Shown here piece after piece: positions 15,804 to 22,967 of a stretch of 64,000 nt of DNA; position 1 is the first letter of the stretch; each line of letters begins with the position of its first letter. The position numbers were made by a program, and so were the translations under genes. The notes below the pieces were generated by a model. That model had not been told where the DNA came from. It worked only from the letters and a program-made list of their open reading frames with translations, and ran no database searches. The DNA comes from DATHTS01 sp041940425 (GTDB taxonomy: Bacteria > Acidobacteriota > Blastocatellia > Pyrinomonadales > Pyrinomonadaceae): NCBI GenBank assembly GCA_041940425.1, contig JBGTSF010000016.1, positions 1 to 64,000 on the forward strand, in the 5' to 3' direction.

Positions 15804-16373
15804 TCAATCGGTAAAAAGGTTTTTTTGCCCGGAAGTTTCTTTTGATTTACTATTGATTGAAAGATTGCTCCAGCCGTCGGTTCTGATAACGACCGTTCCG
15901 GCGATAAAATCATGAAGAGCGCGTTTTTTCTCGGAAGCAAAGCAGACGATAATATCCGCAACGCTCCAGACGGAATACAAGACGTATGAAACGTTTGTCG
16001 CCATTTTTAACAGATCATTGGCGGCGGCATTTTCCGCTGACATTTCCGAGATAAGAAGACTTGAGGTAATAAAAACCGGGAGCATCTGCGGCAGACTGCG
16101 GATGACGGCTTGTGTAAACGTGATCGGGCGTTCGGAGATGTCCAGCACTTTTACCTTCATCGCCATTTTGCCGAGCGTCTGACCGTAAAAATTATGCATC
16201 AAGATCGTATATACGACTGCGACGGAACTCAGAAGGATATTTATAACGGTCGAATATTTTACGGAATCGCTAAAACCCGCCAGAATCATTCCCAAAAAAC
16301 TGACGGGAATCAAAATCATCGAATCAATGAGCAGAGCAAGAAAACGCGAGCCGATGGTTTGATATTTTTCCAT
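15804..16373 (-). CDS. RDD family membrane protein
   Basis: A 189-residue RDD protein. The family signature is visible: GSRFLALLIDSMILIP in the first helix (Arg and Asp), a second helix around LLSSVAVVYTIL, GQTLGKMAMKVKVLD between helices, and the terminal KKRALHDFIAGTVVIR with the conserved Asp. RDD proteins are small inner-membrane proteins; some act in Na+ or compatible-solute transport, but most have no known role. 5 bp downstream of the GH15 gene, so probably cotranscribed with it. Confidence 0.88.
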   Translation of the reverse strand: MEKYQTIGSRFLALLIDSMILIPVSFLGMILAGFSDSVKYSTVINILLSSVAVVYTILMHNFYGQTLGKMAMKVKVLDISERPITFTQAVIRSLPQMLPVFITSSLLISEMSAENAAANDLLKMATNVSYVLYSVWSVADIIVCFASEKKRALHDFIAGTVVIRTDGWSNLSINSKSKETSGQKNLFTD

Positions 16374-16378
16374 AGCTT

Positions 16379-18325
16379 TTATTTCAGTTCATTTAATTTT
16401 TTCAAATAATTTTGCACGGTTGCGACAAACGTCGAATGCGACCAGGTTAATGGCGAAACCGAAACGGGCGAGCCGTCGAACGGGTGAACCTGTTCCGCCA
16501 GAACGCCCGACGGCAGAGAATTTTTTACAGTCCATTCCAAAATCTCGATCACGCCTTTTAAATCCGCTTTTTTCTTTGCCACATCAATTCTATAATCGGC
16601 GAGCCAGAGCGTGCAGATAAACCAGGCGTTGCCGGTTACGTCCTGCGAGACGCGCATATAGCCGTCGTTTTGAAAACGCGCCACGCCGCCGGTTTCGCCC
16701 TTGACCCAGAGATGCTTTTCGACCGCCCGCATCGTCGTTTTGACCATCTCGTCGTGAACGTCCAGCGCGCCGAAATAAAAAACGCCGAACATCGAAGCGT
16801 CAATCGTCGAATCGGCTTCGTAATGAGCGTCGCCGTGAAACTGCAGAGCGCGAAGAAAGCGATTATGTTCGCGGCTGTATAAATGCTCGCGCATTGCCGC
16901 CGTATATTCGTCCGCCGCCGTGTCGTAAATCTCGGCGCGTTCGTTTTCGGCAAAGAGCCGCGCAAAATTTGCCGCCGCGCGAAGTCCGCCGATGACCGAC
17001 GCGACCGTGAAAGTGTGAATGCCGCGCCTATCTTCCCAGAGATTCCAAGATGGAAAAGGCAGATTCAATTCTTCGTGCCGGAAACCGACCATAAAATCCG
17101 CGCATTTGACGACCAGATTCCGGTAAAGCCGATGCACGAATTCGATGTCGCGGTATTTATCGTAATGCTCCCACAAAGCCCAAAGCACGAGCGCGGTTTC
17201 GTCTTCCTGAATCGGCACGAGCTGTTTCCGTCCGTAAACGTCCCATGCCGCGTGCCAGCCGGAAGCGACCGTTCCGTCGGAATTGTATTTTTGCAGAAAA
17301 TAACCGTTCGGGTGTGCGATGCGGTCGCAGAAATCGAAGAACAGGCGCGTTAATGTCGGATAGCCGGCAAGGTCTAAAGCGTTAGCGACAAACGCGCCGT
17401 CGCGTGTCCAGAGATAACTGTAATGATCGGTCGCGCGTTCGGTTACGTCGGAATCATTTGCCGCGAGGATCGCGCCGTCGTTATCCACCTGTGTGCGGAC
17501 GATAAGAAGAGAACGTTTATACTGTTCGACAATTTCCGGTGCGAGTCCGGCAAAATCCGCATCGTTTTTATTGACCCACGCCCGCCAGTAATTTTCCGTG
17601 TAGGCGAGATATTCCGACGGCGTTTGATTGATGACCGACAGGTTCAGATTCATTACTTCTTCGTGCGAAGTTCCGGCGGCGATCCAGTAATAAAATTCAT
17701 GACTGCTCTGTCCGCCGAGCGCAAAAGTTATCTGGATCGTCGAATCAACCGAGCCTTCCGTGATCGCGCCGCCATTTAAAATGCCGTCTTCCGCGTCGCG
17801 CCAAGTTCCTTCCTGATCGCGGAACGCCTTGCGTCCGGTCGAAAAAGCGTCGAAATGCGGCGCGGTGTTTATCAAAAAATATCTGTGCTTTTTGTAATGA
17901 ATGAGCGAGAAAGATTCGGGATCGTAAAACGCCGTGTCGCCGACCTTGTTTTCGTAGATACGAAAATCGTGATGCAGAAAAATACGGATTTCGCGTGTCC
18001 GGTCAAGCAAATTATAAACGCGAATCCGCCGCAGAAAAATATTTTCGTGGCTCGCGACCGTATCGTTTGAAACGATCTCGATACCGAGTTTTTCATTCGT
18101 CAGCCGAACTTCCGTGACCAGAGTTTCCGGCAAATATTTCAGCGCGCGCTTCCACTCATCGGAAAAAATCCAAGAAAAATCGCCGTCCGCCCAAACGCCG
18201 AAGCGGAACGGATAGCCTTCCGAATGATTTTCCTGCCCGACGTGCGGAAAATAAACGTCGCGGATCTGATATTTTTCGTCAAATGTTACAAGCAGTGAGC
18301 CGTTGCCAACGGGAATATCGCGCAT
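16379..18325 (-). CDS. Glycoside hydrolase family 15 (glucoamylase/trehalase-like)
   Basis: A 648-residue GH15 protein without a signal peptide, so it is likely cytoplasmic. The N-terminal beta-sandwich (about 1-240) opens DIPVGNGSLLVTFDEKYQIRD. The (alpha/alpha)6 barrel follows with YSYLWTRDGAFVANAL, PIQEDETALVLWAL (putative general acid Glu near residue 373) and GVLAEQVHPFDGSPVSVSPL (putative base Glu near 611), then TWSHSTFV. GH15 enzymes release glucose from alpha-glucans or hydrolyse trehalose/dextran; cytoplasmic forms usually handle storage glucans or trehalose. Substrate is not decided by sequence alone. Confidence 0.92.
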   Translation of the reverse strand: MRDIPVGNGSLLVTFDEKYQIRDVYFPHVGQENHSEGYPFRFGVWADGDFSWIFSDEWKRALKYLPETLVTEVRLTNEKLGIEIVSNDTVASHENIFLRRIRVYNLLDRTREIRIFLHHDFRIYENKVGDTAFYDPESFSLIHYKKHRYFLINTAPHFDAFSTGRKAFRDQEGTWRDAEDGILNGGAITEGSVDSTIQITFALGGQSSHEFYYWIAAGTSHEEVMNLNLSVINQTPSEYLAYTENYWRAWVNKNDADFAGLAPEIVEQYKRSLLIVRTQVDNDGAILAANDSDVTERATDHYSYLWTRDGAFVANALDLAGYPTLTRLFFDFCDRIAHPNGYFLQKYNSDGTVASGWHAAWDVYGRKQLVPIQEDETALVLWALWEHYDKYRDIEFVHRLYRNLVVKCADFMVGFRHEELNLPFPSWNLWEDRRGIHTFTVASVIGGLRAAANFARLFAENERAEIYDTAADEYTAAMREHLYSREHNRFLRALQFHGDAHYEADSTIDASMFGVFYFGALDVHDEMVKTTMRAVEKHLWVKGETGGVARFQNDGYMRVSQDVTGNAWFICTLWLADYRIDVAKKKADLKGVIEILEWTVKNSLPSGVLAEQVHPFDGSPVSVSPLTWSHSTFVATVQNYLKKLNELK

Positions 18326-18406
18326 AATGATCTATAAGAAAATTTCTCGCAGATCATTTTACACGATTTTTATATAAGGCGGTTTGCTCGATAGATAGTT
18401 TTGAAA

Positions 18407-18880
18407 TTAATTCAAAAGATTACCGAGTATCAGTCCGTCGCCGGTCTGAGCGGAAGTAACCTGACCGGTCATTGTATCAATGATCATAACATTGATCTTT
18501 GGCTGTTTGTTTCCGGTTCGCACGATCGCGCGGACACCTGCTGAGTTAGGCATGGGCGCAATGTCCATCGTAACCGCTTCACCCGAAGCGATCATTAACG
18601 GCGGCATATTCGTCTGATCTGCGGCGGACATTCTGCATACCCCGTCGCTGTTGCAAGTTCCCTGTGAATATCTGATTTGTCGAACTCCGATATCATCACG
18701 ACCGTCGCCGTTCCAGTCGCCGACTATCGAAACGCGCAGAATCTGGTTCTGACCGAGCGAAATAATTCCGCTATCAAAGACCGCTGTGCGTTGCGCGCTG
18801 ACAGAGGAATCGAAATACGATAACGACAGGAAGACGACGCTCAAGATGAACGTCGTCAAAATCACATAATTTCTTTTCAT
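18407..18880 (-). CDS. Secreted protein, tandem paralogue 3 of an unknown family
   Basis: A 157-residue product starting MKRNYVILTTFILSVVFLSL (signal peptide); the ATG at 18880 has GAGGA upstream. It shares a layout with the next two upstream genes: a strand motif SLGQNQILRVSI, a Tyr-Ser-Gln...Cys...GVCR disulfide-like motif (RYSQGTCNSDGVCRM), and a C-terminal INVMIIDTMTGQVTSA strand. I do not recognise the family. Position and spacing (28 bp) suggest one operon with its paralogues. Confidence 0.75.
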   Translation of the reverse strand: MKRNYVILTTFILSVVFLSLSYFDSSVSAQRTAVFDSGIISLGQNQILRVSIVGDWNGDGRDDIGVRQIRYSQGTCNSDGVCRMSAADQTNMPPLMIASGEAVTMDIAPMPNSAGVRAIVRTGNKQPKINVMIIDTMTGQVTSAQTGDGLILGNLLN

Positions 18881-18908
18881 AATTTTTGCTGTCCTCAACC
18901 GGATTTGA

Positions 18909-19370
18909 TCAGCCGATCAAAATGGCGATGATGCCTTGAACTTCGCCGGTCGTCGTATCAATGATCTGCGCATTGACCCGCACCGGGCGGCGGCTGACGA
19001 CGATGCCGCGAACGCCGGATTCGCCGGGTGTCCGGTCAATGTCTATCCAAACCGACTGGCTCTGCGCGTCGAACGTTACATCTTTGAGAACTTCATTTGT
19101 AACCAGAGAGCGACATACGCCGTTATTGCAGGATTGCTGTCCGTATTTCATTTCGCGGAATCGAGCGTTTATCAAACTGTCATCGCCGCTCATTCCGTTG
19201 ACCGTAATACGCAGCACTTGATTCGGACCGAGAGCGACAATGCCGGTATCATAGATAGCACCCCGGAGGCTGCCACCCTGCTGTGCCTGCACGAACGAAT
19301 CGGAAGCCGTCAGCGATACTAAACCAATGCTCAAAACGAGCGCGGTTATCAATGTGAATCTTCTTTTCAT
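18909..19370 (-). CDS. Secreted protein, tandem paralogue 2 of an unknown family
   Basis: A 153-residue paralogue of its neighbours. Start ATG 19370 is preferred (GGAGG upstream) over a TTG four codons earlier. Signal peptide MKRRFTLITALVLSIGLVSL; then ALGPNQVLRITVNG, the motif KYGQQSCNNGVCRS with two Cys, and VRVNAQIIDTTTGEVQGI near the C-terminus. Conserved positions across the three copies are Gly-Pro/Gln before the first strand, Tyr-Gly-Gln, two Cys, Val-Cys-Arg, and Ile-Ile-Asp-Thr-x-Thr-Gly. Secreted, with a probable intramolecular disulfide (inference). Confidence 0.75.
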   Translation of the reverse strand: MKRRFTLITALVLSIGLVSLTASDSFVQAQQGGSLRGAIYDTGIVALGPNQVLRITVNGMSGDDSLINARFREMKYGQQSCNNGVCRSLVTNEVLKDVTFDAQSQSVWIDIDRTPGESGVRGIVVSRRPVRVNAQIIDTTTGEVQGIIAILIG

Positions 19371-19402
19371 TTTTACCTCCAAATTTTATAAATCGAATTA
19401 TC

Positions 19403-19870
19403 TTAGCCTAATAGATTGATGTCTATCGGCGGAACATCAACTGCGGTGATTTTTCCCGTCGCCGTATCTATTATCATCACGTTGACCCGCATATTCCGCG
19501 TACTGCCGAGTACTTCGGCGGAAACGAGATTTCCGTTTCCGTCTATTTCGAATGAAAGCGACTCGTTCGGATTCATCGTCAGCAGCGGCGTTGTGTTCTG
19601 TGATTCGACAGTTTGCCGGCAGACTCCGTTAGCCTGACACTGCGTCTGACCGTATCTCATCATTCGAAAACGAAATCTTTCGGGCGTGTCGGTCGTGGGA
19701 TCAACGCTGATGGAAACGATCATTTTTTGCCCCGTGCCGAGTGAAACCGCGCCGGTTTCCGTCTTGAATCTTGCCGGTCGCTGTCCGTTTACTGCGGAAT
19801 CGAAATACGCCGGAAAAAGAAATACGAAGGTCAGTCCGGCAATTGTTAAAAAGAGAATTTTAAGTTTCAT
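19403..19870 (-). CDS. Secreted protein, tandem paralogue 1 of an unknown family
   Basis: A 155-residue first gene of the three-gene set; signal peptide MKLKILFLTIAGLTFVFLF. It contains SLGTGQKMIVSISVD, MRYGQTQCQANGVCRQ and MRVNVMIIDTATGKITAV, aligning with both downstream paralogues. Ribosome site GAGG upstream of ATG 19870. Divergent from the winged-helix/TPR gene at 19997, so the 126-bp gap between them holds both promoters and a possible shared operator. Confidence 0.75.
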   Translation of the reverse strand: MKLKILFLTIAGLTFVFLFPAYFDSAVNGQRPARFKTETGAVSLGTGQKMIVSISVDPTTDTPERFRFRMMRYGQTQCQANGVCRQTVESQNTTPLLTMNPNESLSFEIDGNGNLVSAEVLGSTRNMRVNVMIIDTATGKITAVDVPPIDINLLG

Positions 19871-19996
19871 CGGTTTTTACCTCAAAAATTTATTTCACAA
19901 AAAAATTGAATTTGTGCGTCAATAGTTTTATATTTCTGGGGTAGAAAAAAACTTTGGAAAAGATTAGGAATTTATAAGGAATAACTAAAACAAGCG

Positions 19997-21802
19997 ATGT
20001 CCGGCAAAAATGGACAATTTTTCGAATTTGAAAATTTCCGCCTCAATACGGAAAATCCGGGTTTGTGGAGCGGCGGCGAACTCGTTGCGCTCTCGCCGAA
20101 AGCGCTGGAAGTTTTAATCTTGCTGGTCGAAAAGGGCGGCGACATCGTCAGCCGCGAAGAACTGCTCGAAACCGTCTGGCGCGAAACGTTTGTCGAAGAA
20201 GCCAATATCAATTATACGATCTCGCTCCTTAGAAAAACTCTCGACAGCAAAAATAAATCGCGGTTTATTCAAACCGTTCCGAAACGCGGCTACCGTTTCA
20301 TTGCCGACGTGCGAGAAGTTTCTCAAAACGGCGCAGTTAACGGAAATAAAGCGGCGGTCGGAAATGACGAAATTTATATTCCGAACGCGCCCGCTGACGG
20401 CAAACTTCAGAAATCGCCCGTCCGCTGGCATTTTATCGGAATTATTTTATTGAGTTTGCTTTTTCTTTCCAGTTTTGCCCTCTGGTGGCGCGCAACCGAC
20501 CGGACGATTCCCGCCGCCGAACGCAATATTTCAACGGTCGCGGTTTTGCCTTTCAAAAATCTTAACGAAGACAAACGAAACAACGAGCTTTCTTCCGGTC
20601 TGCCCGATCTTTTGATTTCCCGTCTGGGAAGTTTCAACCGATTTACGATCAGACCTTTCGACGCGGTCGGCAAATTCGAGCAGAGCGGAAAGGACGCCCT
20701 CCGGTTCGGCGAAGAGTTAAAGGTTGACGCGGTTTTGGAAGGCACATTTCAGACGGTTGACGGGCGTATAAGAATCAATGCGCGGCTTTGGGATGTGCGC
20801 GACGGCACACAGCTCTGGCATGAAACTTTTGACGAAACCGAAACCGATATTTTTATTTTGCAGGATAAACTTTCCGCCAGCGTCGCCCGTTCGCTGGCTT
20901 TGGAATTGACCGGGCAATCCGAACGGCTCTTGACGAAACGCCCGACGGAAAATGCCGACGCTTTCCGCGCTTATCTTCGCGGGCGGGAAATTCACGACCG
21001 CCGCCAGCCGGGCTGGTTTGAAAAGGCGACCGCCGAATATCAGAAAGCAATCGAACTCGATCCCGCCTTCGCGCTCGCTTATACGGGATTTGCCGATATT
21101 TTTACCGCCCGCGCCAATGTCGTCTCCGGCGCGGCGGGAACGGAGTTTTACGAAAAAGCGCGGATGTATGCCGAAAAAGCGGTCGCGCTCGATGCCGAAT
21201 CAGCCGAATCGCATACCGCGCTCGGCTCGGTCAAACTCAACGGCGAATGGGACTGGAAAGCCGCCGAACGGCATTTTGTCCGCGCCGTCGAATTGAATCC
21301 GAATTATGCCAGAGCTTATTACCGCTACGCCCAACTGCTTTCGATTCTGGGCAGAAACGACGAAGCTCTTGCCGCCGTCAAAAAAGCGAGTGAGATAAAT
21401 CCGCTCTCACAGGCGATCCTGATGATGCATTTTCCGATTCTGGAAGCGCGCGGCGAAATGGACGAAGCTTTGAAAATGGCGGAAGATTTTTACCTGTTCG
21501 AAAAGGAAAACGCCGTTGCCGCAATCGCCTACGCGACTTTTCTCTATCATAAAGGCGATTACGCGAAGGTTATCGAACTAGGCACGACAAGTTTGAACAA
21601 ACAGCAAACAGCGGAAAAAGATAATTTTCCCGCCTTCAAATGGTATTCGCTTTTGTCCGCCGCTTATCACAAAAGCGGTAAAACCGCAGAAGCCGCCGAA
21701 ATGCTTGCGCGGCTCGAAAAGCTCGCTCAAAACGACACGAAATCTCTACACACGCTCGCGGTAAATTATGCCGAAATGGGAGTTGCTGAGAAAGCGTTCT
21801 AG
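19997..21802 (+). CDS. Winged-helix (CadC/ToxR-type) TPR protein, interrupted by an amber codon
   Basis: 601 residues to the TAG at 21800. Domains: N-terminal OmpR/CadC-type winged helix (about 8-105: LSPKALEVLILLVEKGGDIV, SRFIQTVPKRGYRFIADV); a transmembrane helix (about 148-168); a periplasmic domain with VAVLPFKNLNEDKRNNELSS typical of adenylate-cyclase-like TolB-N modules; then TPRs (about 330-590). Such one-component membrane regulators are abundant in Acidobacteria. In-frame sequence continues beyond TAG for 42 codons with the usual family ending (see next entry), so the stop looks like a nonsense change, for example CAG to TAG. Divergent from the secreted-paralogue operon, which it may regulate. 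Confidence 0.88.
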   Translation: MSGKNGQFFEFENFRLNTENPGLWSGGELVALSPKALEVLILLVEKGGDIVSREELLETVWRETFVEEANINYTISLLRKTLDSKNKSRFIQTVPKRGYRFIADVREVSQNGAVNGNKAAVGNDEIYIPNAPADGKLQKSPVRWHFIGIILLSLLFLSSFALWWRATDRTIPAAERNISTVAVLPFKNLNEDKRNNELSSGLPDLLISRLGSFNRFTIRPFDAVGKFEQSGKDALRFGEELKVDAVLEGTFQTVDGRIRINARLWDVRDGTQLWHETFDETETDIFILQDKLSASVARSLALELTGQSERLLTKRPTENADAFRAYLRGREIHDRRQPGWFEKATAEYQKAIELDPAFALAYTGFADIFTARANVVSGAAGTEFYEKARMYAEKAVALDAESAESHTALGSVKLNGEWDWKAAERHFVRAVELNPNYARAYYRYAQLLSILGRNDEALAAVKKASEINPLSQAILMMHFPILEARGEMDEALKMAEDFYLFEKENAVAAIAYATFLYHKGDYAKVIELGTTSLNKQQTAEKDNFPAFKWYSLLSAAYHKSGKTAEAAEMLARLEKLAQNDTKSLHTLAVNYAEMGVAEKAF

Positions 21803-21931
21803 GCGCTGCAAAAATGTCTGGACGAGCGCGAAGAGAGAATGATCTGGCTAAAGACCGAACCGCGGCTGGCTAATCTCAGAAATGATCCGCGTTTTAAAGA
21901 AATTCTGCACAAAATGAATCTTCCCGAATAA
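21803..21931 (+). other. In-frame C-terminal continuation after the amber codon
   Basis: Directly after TAG 21800-21802 the same frame reads ALQKCLDEREERMIWLKTEP and continues to NDPRFKEILHKMNLPE with TAA at 21929-21931. A PRF...LL/IL..M ending is the usual terminus of TPR/winged-helix proteins of this type. Either the gene is truncated by mutation, the base is a sequencing error, or TAG is read through. Confidence 0.75.
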
Positions 21932-22056
21932 TGAAAGGCGAAATCTTCCGCTGTTTTATCAAGCCGTTTTTCTACAAAACCGATTCCGAATTATAATTTT
22001 TCCAAAAAATGCGTTTTTGTTTTTATGTGAAATGATTGAAAATTCAAATAAATAAA

Positions 22057-22812
22057 ATGTCTGAAATATTAACCGGAAAGAAAAACTCGATATTGACTAT
22101 CACGCTGAACCGTCCCGAAAAGCGCAACGCTTTGAACGACGCTTTGATAAATTCGCTAAAAAACGCTCTGCGCGAAGCGGACAAAGATTCTGAATTACGT
22201 GCGATTGTTATCAAAGGCGCGGGAAGCGATTTTTGTTCGGGCGCGGATTTGTCGGCTCTGCAAAAGATCGCCGAAAGCGATGTGATGGAAAATCTATCGG
22301 ATGCGGAAAATTTGTTGGAACTTTTTTCGCTGATTCGCAGAATAAAAATTCCCGTCATCGCCGCCGTAACGGGACGCGCTCTGGCGGGCGGGTGCGGTTT
22401 GGCGACCGCTTGCGACATCGTTCTCGCGGCGCGGTCGGCGCGGTTCGGCTACCCGGAAGTCAAGATCGGTTTTGTTCCGGCGATGGTCATGGCGATTCTC
22501 AGGCGCAATCTTTCGGAGAAAAGATCGTTCGAACTCATCACGCAGGGCTTTGAATTTTCTGCCGGAGAAGCCGAAAAAATGGGTTTGATAAACCGCGTTT
22601 TTGAAGACGAAAGTTTTGAGCGGGAAGTAAAAAATTATATTTCCGTTTATGAAAAAGTTTCGCGCTCGGCGGTCGTTTTGTCGAAAAAACTTCTTTATCA
22701 GATGGACGGAATGACGTTTGACATCGCGCTCGAAACCGGCGCGGAGGTCAACACCATCGCGCGTCTGACGGAAGATTGTCAGAAGGGAATTGCAAAGTTT
22801 TTAAACAAGTAA
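22057..22812 (+). CDS. Enoyl-CoA hydratase/isomerase (crotonase) family protein
   Basis: A 251-residue crotonase. Visible: ITLNRPEKRNALND, the oxyanion-hole segment SDFCSGADLSALQ, GRALAGGCGLATACDIV and FGYPEVKIGFVPAMVMAI. Of the two catalytic glutamates of classical hydratases, the first is replaced by Gly (GGCGLA) while the second is kept (YPEV), a pattern known from methylglutaconyl-CoA or related branched-chain/isoprenoid hydratases. This might connect to the AtuA proteins at the left of the window, but that is speculative. ATG 22057 is used; an earlier TTG in frame has no ribosome site. Confidence 0.88.
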   Translation: MSEILTGKKNSILTITLNRPEKRNALNDALINSLKNALREADKDSELRAIVIKGAGSDFCSGADLSALQKIAESDVMENLSDAENLLELFSLIRRIKIPVIAAVTGRALAGGCGLATACDIVLAARSARFGYPEVKIGFVPAMVMAILRRNLSEKRSFELITQGFEFSAGEAEKMGLINRVFEDESFEREVKNYISVYEKVSRSAVVLSKKLLYQMDGMTFDIALETGAEVNTIARLTEDCQKGIAKFLNK

Positions 22813-22907
22813 ACTGTATGTTTTCAATTCAATAAATTAAATAAACGCAGATTAAAATGATGCGGTCAATTTGAAATAAAACTATTATATTCAATAGTTT
22901 GCAAAAG

Positions 22908-22924
22908 CTGGCACAGTCGTTGCA
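22908..22924 (+). promoter_or_regulatory. Sigma-54 (RpoN) type -24/-12 promoter
   Basis: CTGGCACAGTCGTTGCA matches the sigma-54 consensus TGGCAC-N5-TTGC exactly in both boxes and spacing (GG at 22910-22911, GC at 22922-22923). It lies in the intergenic gap with the penicillin-binding protein ATG 44 bp downstream of the -12 element, a sensible leader length. No enhancer-binding protein gene is visible in the window. Confidence 0.75.
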
Positions 22925-22967
22925 CTATTTATTACCAAGATTTAGAGAACGAAAAAGGGTAACAAAT

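Noticed and set aside
21800..21802. Alternative genetic code or recoding explaining the in-frame stops at 21800 (TAG) and 51937 (TAA)
   Set aside because: Different stop codons, one case each, while both TAG and TAA end other genes normally; two independent nonsense changes are simpler.
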